Shown here piece after piece: positions 19,201 through 26,999 of a DNA stretch of 50,400 nucleotides. How positions within the stretch are numbered: position 1 is the stretch's first letter; each line of letters opens with the position of its first letter. A program made the position numbers and the translations under genes. The stretch lies in NCBI GenBank assembly GCA_944390015.1, contig CALXOL010000016.1, positions 1-50,400 of the forward strand, written 5' to 3'. The DNA is from an uncultured Spirochaetaceae bacterium. GTDB taxonomy: Bacteria > Spirochaetota > Spirochaetia > Sphaerochaetales > Sphaerochaetaceae. The notes under the pieces were generated by a model. It ran no database searches. It had not been told where the DNA came from and saw only the letters and a program-made list of their open reading frames with translations.

Positions 19201-19491
19201 GGAGGAAATGGATGAGGAATACAGCATCTTTCCATTTGAAGGGTAATAAAGGATCTTAAGATTTTCTACGTCTTTTAAATCAAGAAAAAGGGCCTTTGCC
19301 GTCTCCTCCGTCGGGGTAATGGCAAATAGACGGGCACCCCATTTCTGATCCATTAGCCTTAATAGCCTCGATATGGGGTAATTAGATATCCCATCGACCT
19401 TAAGAGGGGTTCTGGGATCCTTTACAAATGCTTTATACGCACTACTCTTTCTGATATAATCAGAGCAGATGCTGTCCAGAGTTGTTTCCAC
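16258..19491 (-). CDS. mfd: Transcription-repair coupling factor Mfd
   Basis: This 1077-residue ATPase should remove RNA polymerase stalled at DNA lesions and recruit UvrA. It has an N-terminal UvrB-like region (to about 330), the RNA-polymerase-interacting domain (about 415-475, GDFVVHVNYGIGRFVKIERV), and a RecG-like translocase with Walker A GDVGYGKT (566-573), DEEQRFGV and QLRGRVGRSDKKAYCY. A C-terminal TRCF domain follows. It is slightly shorter than the E. coli protein. Translation appears to start at GTG 19491. A TTGTCA-17-TATATT promoter puts the transcript start within about 2 bases of that codon, and no Shine-Dalgarno site is present. trmB follows with a 4-base overlap. Confidence 0.97.
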   Translation of the reverse strand: METTLDSICSDYIRKSSAYKAFVKDPRTPLKVDGISNYPISRLLRLMDQKWGARLFAITPTEETAKALFLDLKDVENLKILYYPSNGKMLYSSSISSIDNDAKKALLEMDGMRTGIIVTSLRAFISPVLSRAMMDEMTLSIALHDEISFDGLSKKLLSSGYERVSSCYEEGTFTIRGEIIDVYPFGEDNPVRINTEWDEVTQIKYFDALTQKTVKELGKVGISLLNSHSGDGYTTFLSYLRADDYFAYIGAERLETSYASLEKEAEARYKEAYRAREEVAKPAQMLFPWKRFIETERPSLTIYDIKQNDYHHYSISPSRSYFGNVTYFKDDISALIKEGWSIYVLSPSSVQKERLDSVLKDFSINILVKDISSGFVIDDESLLVVLDNEIFGRKKHRAEKLVDTSSSPLDSFVDLKEGDFVVHVNYGIGRFVKIERVKGFYTERDYIKIEYADKEFIYVPIEQANLVQKYIGNDQRLPKLEKLGSSSWSKKKERALKSAEALAQELVRLYAQRENAEGFPFSHDNDWQLEFEASFPFSETPDQLKCLDEIKRDMETKKVMDRLVCGDVGYGKTELAFRAAFKAVLSGKQVAFLAPTVILAEQHYNNFKERLGQFPVRSALLTRFVSTKEQKKILQDLKSGAIDVLFGTHKILNKIGFKDLGLLIVDEEQRFGVKDKEKIKQMKTNIDCLTLSATPIPRTLYMSLLKVRDMSLLTTAPRERLPIETYIEQFDFEKAVAAMRMEIKRGGQVFFLHNRIEDLEEVVMEIRREIPEAIVEFAHGQMPSDDLEDVMHRFIYEGVQILVSTTIIENGIDIPNVNTIIIDRAERLGLSQLYQLRGRVGRSDKKAYCYLFYKDRSSLNDDALKRLRVMSENTALGSGFKIAMKDMEIRGAGNILGREQSGHLEAVGLDMYMKLLDEEIDRLRGSDDSKSREVLLELDYSGFIPDSYISSGVEKFEIYKKIASVKSSEQLESLRVEIEDRFGPIPEDVDNLLCIAEIKILAASLDIFNITEKNGVIEFELSKVSSIDPGKLVSLIQLSGGKVSLDPKRMNYIRMRSGSVSLKDKALFILEQLRRLK

Positions 19492-19499
19492 TAGGGCAA

Positions 19500-19528
19500 A
19501 ATATAAATAAAAAGGTAAAAAATGACAA
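19500..19528 (-). promoter_or_regulatory. Promoter of mfd-trmB, predicted leaderless
   Basis: On the minus strand TTGTCA (19528-19523), a 17-base spacer and TATATT (19505-19500) end 8 bases before the GTG start of mfd. The -35 box lies inside the first codons of the divergent gene that starts at 19522, so the two starts share DNA. Confidence 0.6.
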
Positions 19529-20334
19529 TAAATTGTTTGGATGAAGATAGATTAGAGCAGCTTTATCAGATATTCATTGCTCTAAGTAGATACGCACGGC
19601 TGAAACAGAAGAATGTGAAAAGGAATTTCAAAAGCGATGGATCGGTTCTCACAGAGATTGATTTATACATCTCACATGAGATTTCAAAGACAATCAAGCA
19701 CCTATTTCCCGATGCGAACATCATAAGCGAGGAGGAGGAAAGTCCTTTTGATGATGAGAAGCCCTATACGTTCATCCTCGATCCAATCGATGGGACAGAC
19801 GTGTATTCCCAAGGTATGCCAAGCTTTGCATCAGCACTGGGCATACTGGATAAAAACCGTAACCCTGTTGCTGCCATGATAGCCGCACCGAGGTTCGGCA
19901 TCGGAGAGGAGGAGCTTAACATACGCCTCTTTCCGCAGGGCAAATGCTATATGAACTCAGAGATCCTCCAATACGAGAAAAAGGGGGAAGATATAAAACA
20001 GATAATGATGACGAGCCAAGGGATTTCGAAATATGATTTCTCCGCATATGAGGGGAAGATCCGGACTTTCGGCTCCTCAATACTTCATATACTCAGCCCC
20101 GTCATATTCCCTCATATCGACGCATCAATAACACAGGCATGCTATGCCTGGGATCTTGCCGCAAGCCATGCCGTGTTAAAACATTACGGCCTGGATCTCT
20201 ATTACAGCGATGGAACAAGACTGGAATATACCGATGAGATGCTCAAGGACAGGAAGAAATGCAAAAGCACGGTCTATGCCGCGAGCAAGGAAATGGCTGA
20301 AAAACTGATAAAGACAATTCCTTTCAGGCAGTAG
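19522..20334 (+). CDS. Inositol monophosphatase family protein
   Basis: This 270-residue Mg2+-dependent phosphatase has the family metal-site motifs: ISEEEES (Glu of the first site), LDPIDGTDVYSQG (the DPxDGT motif) and AWDLAASHAV (the WDxxA motif). Substrates in the family include inositol phosphates, fructose-1,6-bisphosphate and PAP, and the sequence does not decide among them. AAAGG 6 bases before ATG supports the start. It is transcribed away from mfd, and its 3' end overlaps the convergent ACT-like gene by 11 bases. Confidence 0.9.
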   Translation: MTINCLDEDRLEQLYQIFIALSRYARLKQKNVKRNFKSDGSVLTEIDLYISHEISKTIKHLFPDANIISEEEESPFDDEKPYTFILDPIDGTDVYSQGMPSFASALGILDKNRNPVAAMIAAPRFGIGEEELNIRLFPQGKCYMNSEILQYEKKGEDIKQIMMTSQGISKYDFSAYEGKIRTFGSSILHILSPVIFPHIDASITQACYAWDLAASHAVLKHYGLDLYYSDGTRLEYTDEMLKDRKKCKSTVYAASKEMAEKLIKTIPFRQ

Positions 20335-20998
20335 TACCTTCGAGGAAAGTCTGAAGCACTTCATACGCCTTCATGCTCTCAGACCGTTCGACTACGAATG
20401 TCAGGACATTCATCGTACTCAGTATCTCAATGACATTTATGTTCTCAAGGGCAAGCTTTCTTACAGCAAGATATACTAGCCCTGGGGTCTCGACGAAATT
20501 TCCGCTGAATGCGATATTTATCGCAACAAGATCCGAGTACTCATTCAGTACATTTTCTCCCTTTATGAGTTCTTTGAGGACATCTGTGTATTTATCGCTT
20601 ATTGAAATACTCATTTCAAATGTTCCAAGGCTTACATTCAGAAAATCCCCCTTCTCCAGCTGCACGCTGTCATAAAGCCTGTTCAGCATCTTAAGAGAAG
20701 AATCATTGCGCACAAGGTTAACATCATAGATATTCGTCTTCATACTCAGCTCATAATTCATCTTCAGCTTAGGCTTGTCCTTGAATTCCTGTCTCAGTTC
20801 ATCCGAATATCTTCTAAGAGCCATTATTACGGCCGGAGTCTTTATGCTTTTATTCAGCCTCTCCTCAATCGTCGGCTTCATCTCCAAAGCAAGATTCGAA
20901 TAACTTACTATGTCCCTTATGAGCATCTCCGATAAAAAAGGACTCTTATCTACGATTTCTTTTACTTCCTGACTGATGGTTGTAGCCAACTTAGACAC
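20324..20998 (-). CDS. Unknown protein with C-terminal ACT-like domain
   Basis: This 224-residue protein has a helical N-terminus (about 1-75) that may include a small DNA- or protein-binding module. The C-terminal part (about 165-220: NFVETPGLVYLAVRKLALEN, then MNVLTFVVERSESMKAYEVL) fits the beta-alpha-beta pattern of ACT domains, as in aspartokinase. ACT domains bind amino acids or mediate dimerisation. No catalytic domain is attached, so it is more likely a stand-alone sensor or regulator than an enzyme. It starts at GTG 20998 behind a near-perfect promoter. I do not recognise a named family. Confidence 0.65.
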   Translation of the reverse strand: MSKLATTISQEVKEIVDKSPFLSEMLIRDIVSYSNLALEMKPTIEERLNKSIKTPAVIMALRRYSDELRQEFKDKPKLKMNYELSMKTNIYDVNLVRNDSSLKMLNRLYDSVQLEKGDFLNVSLGTFEMSISISDKYTDVLKELIKGENVLNEYSDLVAINIAFSGNFVETPGLVYLAVRKLALENINVIEILSTMNVLTFVVERSESMKAYEVLQTFLEGTTA

Positions 20999-21012
20999 CT
21001 CACATTGTTATT

Positions 21013-21041
21013 AATATAACAGTTTGTTAAAATTATGTCAA
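21013..21041 (-). promoter_or_regulatory. Strong promoter of ACT-like gene
   Basis: On the minus strand TTGACA (21041-21036), a 17-base spacer and TATATT (21018-21013) are close to the sigma70 consensus. The predicted start, about 21006, gives a leader of only 7 or 8 bases before the GTG at 20998. Confidence 0.75.
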
Positions 21042-21050
21042 AACATTTTC

Positions 21051-21080
21051 TTGCATTACCCCTACTCATGCTTTTAGACT
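21051..21080 (+). promoter_or_regulatory. Candidate promoter of unknown gene at 21087
   Basis: TTGCAT (21051-21056), an 18-base spacer and TAGACT (21075-21080) end 6 bases before ATG. No Shine-Dalgarno site is seen. The boxes are weak, and TATAAC at 21080-21085 competes as a -10. Confidence 0.35.
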
Positions 21081-21086
21081 ATAACA

Positions 21087-22217
21087 ATGTTACTGACTGA
21101 CATAATCAAGAAATACAAGAGAGGTAAAATCTGTCTTATCGATATTAATGCGAAGGAAATCCACTCATTACGCATTGCAATAGCATATTCAGATATAAGG
21201 GCAATAAGGAATATCGCCTTGAAATCCATTGATTTCATTATCACCAAGTTAATAAGGCTTAACGGTACGTATGCTATCCCCCTCTCAGAGATTAAGGAGT
21301 TCGCTTCAGACTCAGCAAAGAGAGGAAAGGGAGAAAAATACGATGCTATGCGCTCATACCTCCACTACTCTGCGAAAAATGCCAGAGGAAGGTATGAGAA
21401 GGCTCTCCTTATATCTCTTTATCATCATCTTGCGGGACTTTTTCACGAGCATTCTTTTCTCGATGCCCTGCTATTCGAATACTCATCAGCATTTCTGAGG
21501 GAAAACAGCGAAAAAGATATTGAGAAAAACGGAGAAGCTATTTTAAACTCCATCATCCTGGCAATCTCTGGGACTGAAACGGAATTAAAACGAATAAACG
21601 AGGGCATTGCGGATAAAAGCGACAGGATAAATACCGAGATGCTCAGATTATTCTCACAAAAAAGAGGTTGGCAAAACGGGAAAGTAAAAGACGCTACAAT
21701 CAGGTGCAAGCGCAGAATATCCTATGAGACGGAAAATAAACTAAGAAACAAAAAATGCCAGCGTGTCAGGATAAGTAAAATGAGAAATGAGGTTGACAGC
21801 CTCTTTAATAGTCTTTGCAAACTGGAAGTAGAACATAGGAAAAGATATTTCAAAAGTCTTTATGATAAAGTCCGGTATGAGCTCATCACTGCAGACTGTA
21901 CATATTCAAAACTCTTTGATGAGACACAACTCAGTCTGGAGGCTTTCAAGGAGAACAGACTGAGCAAAAGAACTCTCATGTTTAAAAGCTCATTAATAAC
22001 ATCCCATGCGACCTCAAAGGGAGGCAGAGAGCTTAAACTGGCTAAAATTGCACTCTCTGCAATGTTGGAAACCATATATGCGGAAGTAAAAAAGAGGGAG
22101 ATCGCACTCCTATTCGACATTGCATCGGAAGGAGTGGACAAAGGCATGGGCATACTGAATAATGAGCTTAAAAGGATTGAAGAGACTAAGAGAGCAACTT
22201 CATATCCCCGTCCTTAA
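21087..22217 (+). CDS. Unknown helical protein
   Basis: This 376-residue protein is rich in Lys, Arg, Glu and Leu and looks wholly alpha-helical. It has no signal peptide, no membrane helix and no motif that I recognise. A basic central stretch (about 195-235, with KVKDATIRCKRRISYETENK and KKCQRVRISKM) could contact nucleic acid. The region at about 235-300 may form coiled coil. The continuous frame over 1.1 kb, in a spot with no competing gene, supports its being real. The 3' end overlaps the convergent PTS gene by 32 bases. I cannot assign a function. Confidence 0.65.
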   Translation: MLLTDIIKKYKRGKICLIDINAKEIHSLRIAIAYSDIRAIRNIALKSIDFIITKLIRLNGTYAIPLSEIKEFASDSAKRGKGEKYDAMRSYLHYSAKNARGRYEKALLISLYHHLAGLFHEHSFLDALLFEYSSAFLRENSEKDIEKNGEAILNSIILAISGTETELKRINEGIADKSDRINTEMLRLFSQKRGWQNGKVKDATIRCKRRISYETENKLRNKKCQRVRISKMRNEVDSLFNSLCKLEVEHRKRYFKSLYDKVRYELITADCTYSKLFDETQLSLEAFKENRLSKRTLMFKSSLITSHATSKGGRELKLAKIALSAMLETIYAEVKKREIALLFDIASEGVDKGMGILNNELKRIEETKRATSYPRP

Positions 22218-23208
22218 TCCAGCCTTTGTGCCTCATGAACGTACTGAATAGAAGGGAAAGCAGTGCGGGAAGAATAAAGTGGACGATCAAGACTGGAACT
22301 ATGCAGCCAGGCCCCATGACAGCTATTGCATTAAACTGACCGACAAGCCCGCTCGTTCCCATTCCGGCACCGCTTGAATTGTTCTCAAGGGCAAAAAGAC
22401 AGGTGCTTATAGGACCTGTAATGGCACTTGCAAGCGTAGGAGGTATCCAGATTTTCCAATTCTTCCATATGTTAGGAATCTGAAGCATGCTCGTACCGAG
22501 TCCCTGGGCTATAAGTCCGCCGATGCGGTTCTCCTTATACGATGAGACTGCGAAGCCGACCATCTGGGATGCACACCCAGCGCAGGCCGCACCGGCTGCA
22601 AGACCGCTGAGTCCTAAAGATATGCAGATTGCGGCACTGGAAATCGGAAGAGTAAGAACCATGCCAACCACAACGGAGACAAGGATTCCCATGAAGAAAG
22701 GATAAAGTGTAGTTAAACTGTTTATGAATGCTCCAAGTGCGTTCATAAGCGCACTGACTACGGGAGAGACGAACTCCCCTACCAAGCCGCCTACAAGGAT
22801 TGTAACAATCGGGACAAGAATGATATCGACCTTTGTCTTTCCCGATATGAACTTTCCCGCCAATGCACCGCACAAAGCCGCGATACATGCGCCAAGAGGC
22901 TCTCCGAGACTCAGAGAGACGAGCCCTTCTGTTATTTTAATCGTACCGGCTCCAATCGCTCCTGAGGCAGCGGACGAGAAAAGAGCCAGATTCGGAGCTT
23001 TTATACTCATTGCGACACCGATTCCGATTGCCGGGCCTGTCATGTATTCGGCAATCTGACCGAATGTGACCAGCATTTCAATACCTGTATAGGTACCTAT
23101 CTGAAGGATAATAAGGCCGATGATCAGAGACGAAAAAAGACCTTGTGCCATCCCGTTAAGTACAGCAACGACGAAAGCGCCGATGCTTTGGGCCTGCTTC
23201 TCTTGCAT
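22186..23208 (-). CDS. Orphan PTS IIC-like membrane permease (PTS_EIIC_2 family)
   Basis: This 340-residue protein has about nine or ten hydrophobic segments rich in Gly, Ala, Ile and Val. The sequence (such as GMAQGLFSSLIIGLIILQIG, TGPAIGIGVAMSIKAPNLAL and GTSGLVGQFNAIAVMGPGC) fits the PTS_EIIC_2 group of sugar permeases. No IIA or IIB gene lies nearby, so either soluble partners come from elsewhere or it works without phosphotransfer. AGGAG lies 7 bases before ATG. A promoter at 23309-23337 predicts a leader of about 94 bases. The 3' end overlaps the unknown gene. The substrate is unknown. Confidence 0.82.
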   Translation of the reverse strand: MQEKQAQSIGAFVVAVLNGMAQGLFSSLIIGLIILQIGTYTGIEMLVTFGQIAEYMTGPAIGIGVAMSIKAPNLALFSSAASGAIGAGTIKITEGLVSLSLGEPLGACIAALCGALAGKFISGKTKVDIILVPIVTILVGGLVGEFVSPVVSALMNALGAFINSLTTLYPFFMGILVSVVVGMVLTLPISSAAICISLGLSGLAAGAACAGCASQMVGFAVSSYKENRIGGLIAQGLGTSMLQIPNIWKNWKIWIPPTLASAITGPISTCLFALENNSSGAGMGTSGLVGQFNAIAVMGPGCIVPVLIVHFILPALLSLLFSTFMRHKGWIKDGDMKLLS

Positions 23209-23308
23209 GACGTACTCCTATGAATAATCGTGTTATGGAAATTCAGGATGACAGACATCGGCTGAAAATCATCAATCAGCAGAAGGCCTCCATAGAATAA
23301 TTGGCATG

Positions 23309-23337
23309 ATAATACTTTCTTTGCATGATGAGGTCAA
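23309..23337 (-). promoter_or_regulatory. Promoter of PTS IIC gene
   Basis: On the minus strand TTGACC (23337-23332), a 17-base spacer and TATTAT (23314-23309) predict a start near 23302 and a leader of about 94 bases. The leader includes a GCTGA/TCAGC inverted repeat. This contrasts with the leaderless starts of its neighbours. Confidence 0.6.
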
Positions 23338-23345
23338 CATATTCA

Positions 23346-23374
23346 TTGATTAATATTAAAAATGACTCGATAAT
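23346..23374 (+). promoter_or_regulatory. Promoter of nrdR, predicted leaderless
   Basis: TTGATT (23346-23351), a 17-base spacer and GATAAT (23369-23374) put the transcript start at the ATG at 23382. No Shine-Dalgarno site is present. It lies back to back with the PTS promoter. Confidence 0.6.
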
Positions 23375-23381
23375 CAGTACT

Positions 23382-23855
23382 ATGAAATGTCCTCGCTGTG
23401 GTTGCATGTTAGATAAGGTTATCGAATCCCGTCCGGGAAAAGATGGAATGAGCATAAGGAGAAGAAGGGAGTGCACAGAGTGTGGTTGCCGTTTCACCAG
23501 TTATGAGAGGGTTGAATTAAAACCCATAATAGTAATCAAGAAAAATGGTAAGCACCAGAGTTTCGATATTAACAAGGTGGAGCACGGAATCAGGGTCTGC
23601 ACGGAGAAAATCAATATAGATCCAGAGGATCTTCAAAGAACGCTCATAAACATTGAGAACAGGATCACGGACATAGCTGGAGCGAAAAGGACCGTTACAA
23701 GCGCGATGATCGGAGAAGAGACGCTCAAGGAGCTTTATAAGCTCAATCCCGTCGCATATGTTCGTTTTGCGGCGGTATACAGGGCTTTTGATGACGTTGG
23801 ACAATTCATAAGTGAAATAGAGAAAATAGCAAAAGAAAGTAAAGCTGAGAAGTGA
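23382..23855 (+). CDS. nrdR: Transcriptional repressor NrdR
   Basis: This 157-residue repressor of ribonucleotide reductase genes senses ATP and dATP. It has the N-terminal zinc ribbon with Cys3, Cys6, Cys31 and Cys34 (MKCPRCGC and CTECGCRF), and an ATP cone over about residues 49-140 (VIKKNGKHQSFDINKVEHGI). I chose the ATG at 23382 over an in-frame start at 23325 because the zinc ribbon begins there, the length then fits the family, and the promoter boxes lie just before it. No ribonucleotide reductase gene or clear NrdR box is in the window. Confidence 0.95.
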   Translation: MKCPRCGCMLDKVIESRPGKDGMSIRRRRECTECGCRFTSYERVELKPIIVIKKNGKHQSFDINKVEHGIRVCTEKINIDPEDLQRTLINIENRITDIAGAKRTVTSAMIGEETLKELYKLNPVAYVRFAAVYRAFDDVGQFISEIEKIAKESKAEK

Positions 23856-23862
23856 GTCTATC

Positions 23863-23891
23863 TTTATTCGATTCCTTTTTTCTTCTATTAT
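23863..23891 (+). promoter_or_regulatory. Candidate promoter of MATE gene
   Basis: TTTATT (23863-23868), a 17-base spacer and TATTAT (23886-23891) end 7 bases before ATG at 23899, with no Shine-Dalgarno site. The -35 is weak. Confidence 0.45.
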
Positions 23892-23898
23892 AACCGAC

Positions 23899-25236
23899 AT
23901 GGATAATGAGTATCTGATTAAGGAAAGACCGCTAAAAGCCATAGCCGTCTTCACCCTTCCACTGATGCTGGCTGCCTTTTTTCAGCAGTTCTATACGCTT
24001 GCTGACTCGGCAATCGTAGCCAGGTTCGTATCAGAGAAGGCACTGGCTGCGATAGGTGCATCCTATGCGCTTACAAACGTATTCATCTCGATAGCCATAG
24101 GAGCTGGAACAGGCTCTGGTGTGATAATCTCCCGATACTACGGGGCCCGTGACTATCACATGACAAAAAACAGTACGAAAATCAGCTTGATCTCCTTTCT
24201 GCTGCTCAGTATTATCCTAGCAGCTATTGGACTTATTTTTTCAAAAGACATCCTTCTTCTTTTAAATACTCCGCTGGACATCCTTGATGATGCCAAAGCT
24301 TATCTCGACATATACTTCATGGGGCTTCCGTTCCTCTTCTGCTATAATGCCCTCTCATCCTGCTATAACGCTCTTGGCAAAAGCCGCTATCCCCTATTCT
24401 TTTTGATATTCTCATCAATATTGAACATCGTTCTTGACCTTGTTGCGGTCATCGTCTTCCAAATGGGACTTAGAGGGGCAGCATGGGCAACCCTTATCAG
24501 TCAGGCCGTCTCAGCGCTGCTTTCATTTATTCTTCTAATTAGACTGCTTAAGAATCTGGATTCTTCTCCTTTCGGACGTTTTTCACTCTCAGAGCTCAAA
24601 AAGATGTCAAAAATAGCCCTTCCTTCCATTCTCCAGCAGTCCACGGTCTCAATCGGCATGATGCTCGTACAGGGAGTCATAAACAGCTTCGGCTCATCCA
24701 TTCTCGCCGGCTATAGCGCAGCCATGCGGCTTGAGAGCATAGCAACCGTTCCATTCACAAGTCTTGGAAACGCTGCCTCATCATATGCGGCACAGAATAT
24801 AGGGGCAAACAAGAGAGATAGAATCAAAGAAGGATATAAGGCGATGGTCATCCTCACACTTTGCTCAGCACTCCTTATTTTCATGATATTCAATCTATTT
24901 AAAAATCAGCTGATATCCATCTTTATTGAGGAGAATTCCACAATGGCCTACGAAACGGCATCTCAGTTCTTCGTTTACGTCGTTCCAATGCTGTCATTCA
25001 TAGGACTGAAGATGATAACAGATGGTATTTTAAAAGCATCCGGGAACATGCTTCCGTTTACAATAGCAAATATTGTCAACCTATCAATTAGAGTCGTCCT
25101 TTCGTATCTTCTTGCTCCGGTAATCGGGTTTGCAATATGTTACATGGCCGTACCACTTGGTTGGATTGCCAATTTCATAATCTCTGGAAGCGTATATTTC
25201 TCGGGAAAGTGGAAAAAGAAGCTGAGGATGGAATGA
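23899..25236 (+). CDS. MATE-family efflux transporter
   Basis: This 445-residue inner-membrane protein has twelve predicted helices in two MatE halves, starting PLKAIAVFTLPLMLAAFFQQ and SELKKMSKIALPSILQQSTV. Family features include the early FFQQFYTLADSAIVARF with its acidic residue and GAGTGSGVIISRYYGA. MATE proteins export drugs or metabolites by Na+ or H+ antiport. The group is close to the NorM/DinF-like transporters common in anaerobes. The gene is alone on its strand. Its last codons contain the terminator hairpin of the convergent adenine deaminase gene. Confidence 0.93.
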   Translation: MDNEYLIKERPLKAIAVFTLPLMLAAFFQQFYTLADSAIVARFVSEKALAAIGASYALTNVFISIAIGAGTGSGVIISRYYGARDYHMTKNSTKISLISFLLLSIILAAIGLIFSKDILLLLNTPLDILDDAKAYLDIYFMGLPFLFCYNALSSCYNALGKSRYPLFFLIFSSILNIVLDLVAVIVFQMGLRGAAWATLISQAVSALLSFILLIRLLKNLDSSPFGRFSLSELKKMSKIALPSILQQSTVSIGMMLVQGVINSFGSSILAGYSAAMRLESIATVPFTSLGNAASSYAAQNIGANKRDRIKEGYKAMVILTLCSALLIFMIFNLFKNQLISIFIEENSTMAYETASQFFVYVVPMLSFIGLKMITDGILKASGNMLPFTIANIVNLSIRVVLSYLLAPVIGFAICYMAVPLGWIANFIISGSVYFSGKWKKKLRME

Positions 25237-25251
25237 AAGACCACCCTCAGC
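25209..25251 (-). terminator. Terminator of adenine deaminase gene, partly inside MATE coding
   Basis: On the minus strand GCTGAGG (25251-25245), a 17-base loop and CCTCAGC (25227-25221) are followed by TTCTTTTTCC. The hairpin overlaps the last codons of the convergent MATE gene. Confidence 0.6.
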
Positions 25252-25259
25252 AAAACAAC

Positions 25260-26996
25260 TTAAAGACTATTATCTACGAATGAGAACGACACGACATCGA
25301 ACAGCCCTGAATCAGTAAGCTTATATGCGGGAATAACAGGGAGTGCCATGAAGCACAGAGTCATAAACGGATCTATATCCTTATTAACGTGAAGTTCCAT
25401 CTCCGCAGTCTCGTGCATCCTGTCAAGACAGGCTGTCACCTCTTCGAGGCTTTCATCCGTCATAAGCCCTGCGATCTCCAAGGTATGCGTACCAAGCTCC
25501 CTCTTATCTTTGTACATCGTGATTCCACCACCGATTTCAATAAGTTTTCTGACCGCAAGATACATATCCTCATCATTATCCCCAATGACAATTATGTTAT
25601 GTGAATCATGGGCTATTGAGGTTGCAACAGCTCCCCTCTTCATTCCATATCCTCTGATAAGGGCGGTAGCGTGTAATCCTGTACCATGATGGCGCTCAAT
25701 TACTGCAAGCTTAAGAATATCAGCCTCTGGGTCATGGATCCAGTTGCCTTTATCATCCCTCTTTACATATGCATCCCCGGCTCCAGTAACGACGCCTCCA
25801 GGGATTATGTCTATCACACGTACATGATCACTGGTTAATTTAAGTGAGAATGATTCTATTGAAAAATCTTTCACATTCATCTTGCCGGATACATTAAGTG
25901 GTTCCGTGTGCTTTGCCTTCTCAATAATCTTTCCACCTTTTGCAACGAGTTTTCCCTTGATGAAGACCTCATCAGGCTTTACTCCGTCATAGATGGATGA
26001 AGATAGGAAGAAGTCCGCTCTCTTTCCCGGTGCAATCGCACCCCTGTCACGCAGGCGATAGCAGGTGGCTGCGTTGATACTCGCCATTGAAATCGCAATG
26101 ACAGGATCAAGTCCGCTCCTGATGGCAAGATTTACTCCATGGCTTACGTGCCCTTCATTGATTATTGACTGAGGCTGTCTGTCATCAGTACAGAAAAGGA
26201 AACGGGAAAAGTTCTTCTCATCAACGGCAGGAAGCAGCTGCAAAACGTTCTGACACGCCGTTCCCTGTCTGAGCATGACGTACATGCCCTTTCTTATCTT
26301 ATCCCTAGCCTCTTTCGGGCTCTCACACTCGTGGTCGGTCTCAATTGACGCTGATGCATAGCTGTCAAGTGCATATCCGGTGATTGATGGTGCATGGCCA
26401 TCTATTATCTTATCCCTTCTATATGCCTCATCAAGCTTTGAAAGAACCTCATCATCGGCTGAGTTCACACCTGGGTAGTTCATCATCTCACCAAGCCCCA
26501 GAACCCTCTCATCATCAATGAATGATTTTACATCACGGCTTGTAAGAACCGCACCGGAGTGTTCAAAAGGAGTTGCTGGGACACATGACGGGAACATGAG
26601 AAATACAGAGAGCGGAATATCTTTTGAAGCATCAAGCATATAACGCATCCCGTCAAGTCCGGTCACATTGCAAATCTCATGAGGATCGGCAATAACCGTT
26701 CCCGTACCGGAAGGCACGACTGCATCAGAGAACTCCGATGGAGAAAGATGTGATGACTCTATATGACAGTGTGCGTCTATGAAGGCTGGAACAAGAAACT
26801 TTCCATCAGCATCGAATTCCTCCTTAGCCTCCCGTTTTCCATCAAAGCCGACGATATATCCATCCTTGATGTAAACATCTGAGGAAAAGACTTCTTTGTT
26901 ATAGACATCAACTACTTTCGCATTCCTGATTCTAAGATCTGAAGGGATACGGGATGCGGCGGCATCAATCAGAATTTTTACCTGAGCTTTATTCAT
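25260..26996 (-). CDS. ade: Adenine deaminase
   Basis: This 578-residue metal-dependent amidohydrolase converts adenine to hypoxanthine plus ammonia in purine salvage. It has the metal motif DAHCHIESSHLSPSEF, then GTGTVIADPHEI, the histidine of DGHAPSITGY, the catalytic aspartate in LFCTDDRQP, and the C-terminal adenine deaminase domain (about 400-575). A GGAGG site 8 bases before ATG and a TATAAT at 27034-27029 fit a short-leader promoter. No purine riboswitch is visible in the leader. Its length is normal for the family. Confidence 0.96.
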   Translation of the reverse strand: MNKAQVKILIDAAASRIPSDLRIRNAKVVDVYNKEVFSSDVYIKDGYIVGFDGKREAKEEFDADGKFLVPAFIDAHCHIESSHLSPSEFSDAVVPSGTGTVIADPHEICNVTGLDGMRYMLDASKDIPLSVFLMFPSCVPATPFEHSGAVLTSRDVKSFIDDERVLGLGEMMNYPGVNSADDEVLSKLDEAYRRDKIIDGHAPSITGYALDSYASASIETDHECESPKEARDKIRKGMYVMLRQGTACQNVLQLLPAVDEKNFSRFLFCTDDRQPQSIINEGHVSHGVNLAIRSGLDPVIAISMASINAATCYRLRDRGAIAPGKRADFFLSSSIYDGVKPDEVFIKGKLVAKGGKIIEKAKHTEPLNVSGKMNVKDFSIESFSLKLTSDHVRVIDIIPGGVVTGAGDAYVKRDDKGNWIHDPEADILKLAVIERHHGTGLHATALIRGYGMKRGAVATSIAHDSHNIIVIGDNDEDMYLAVRKLIEIGGGITMYKDKRELGTHTLEIAGLMTDESLEEVTACLDRMHETAEMELHVNKDIDPFMTLCFMALPVIPAYKLTDSGLFDVVSFSFVDNSL

Positions 26997-26999
26997 CTA

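Noticed and set aside
23209-23381. NrdR box in the nrdR promoter region
   Set aside because: No pair of ACANTATATNTTGT-like 16-mers with proper spacing is visible.
23325-23381. Longer N-terminus for NrdR
   Set aside because: It adds 19 residues before the zinc ribbon, overlaps the promoter boxes and has no Shine-Dalgarno site.
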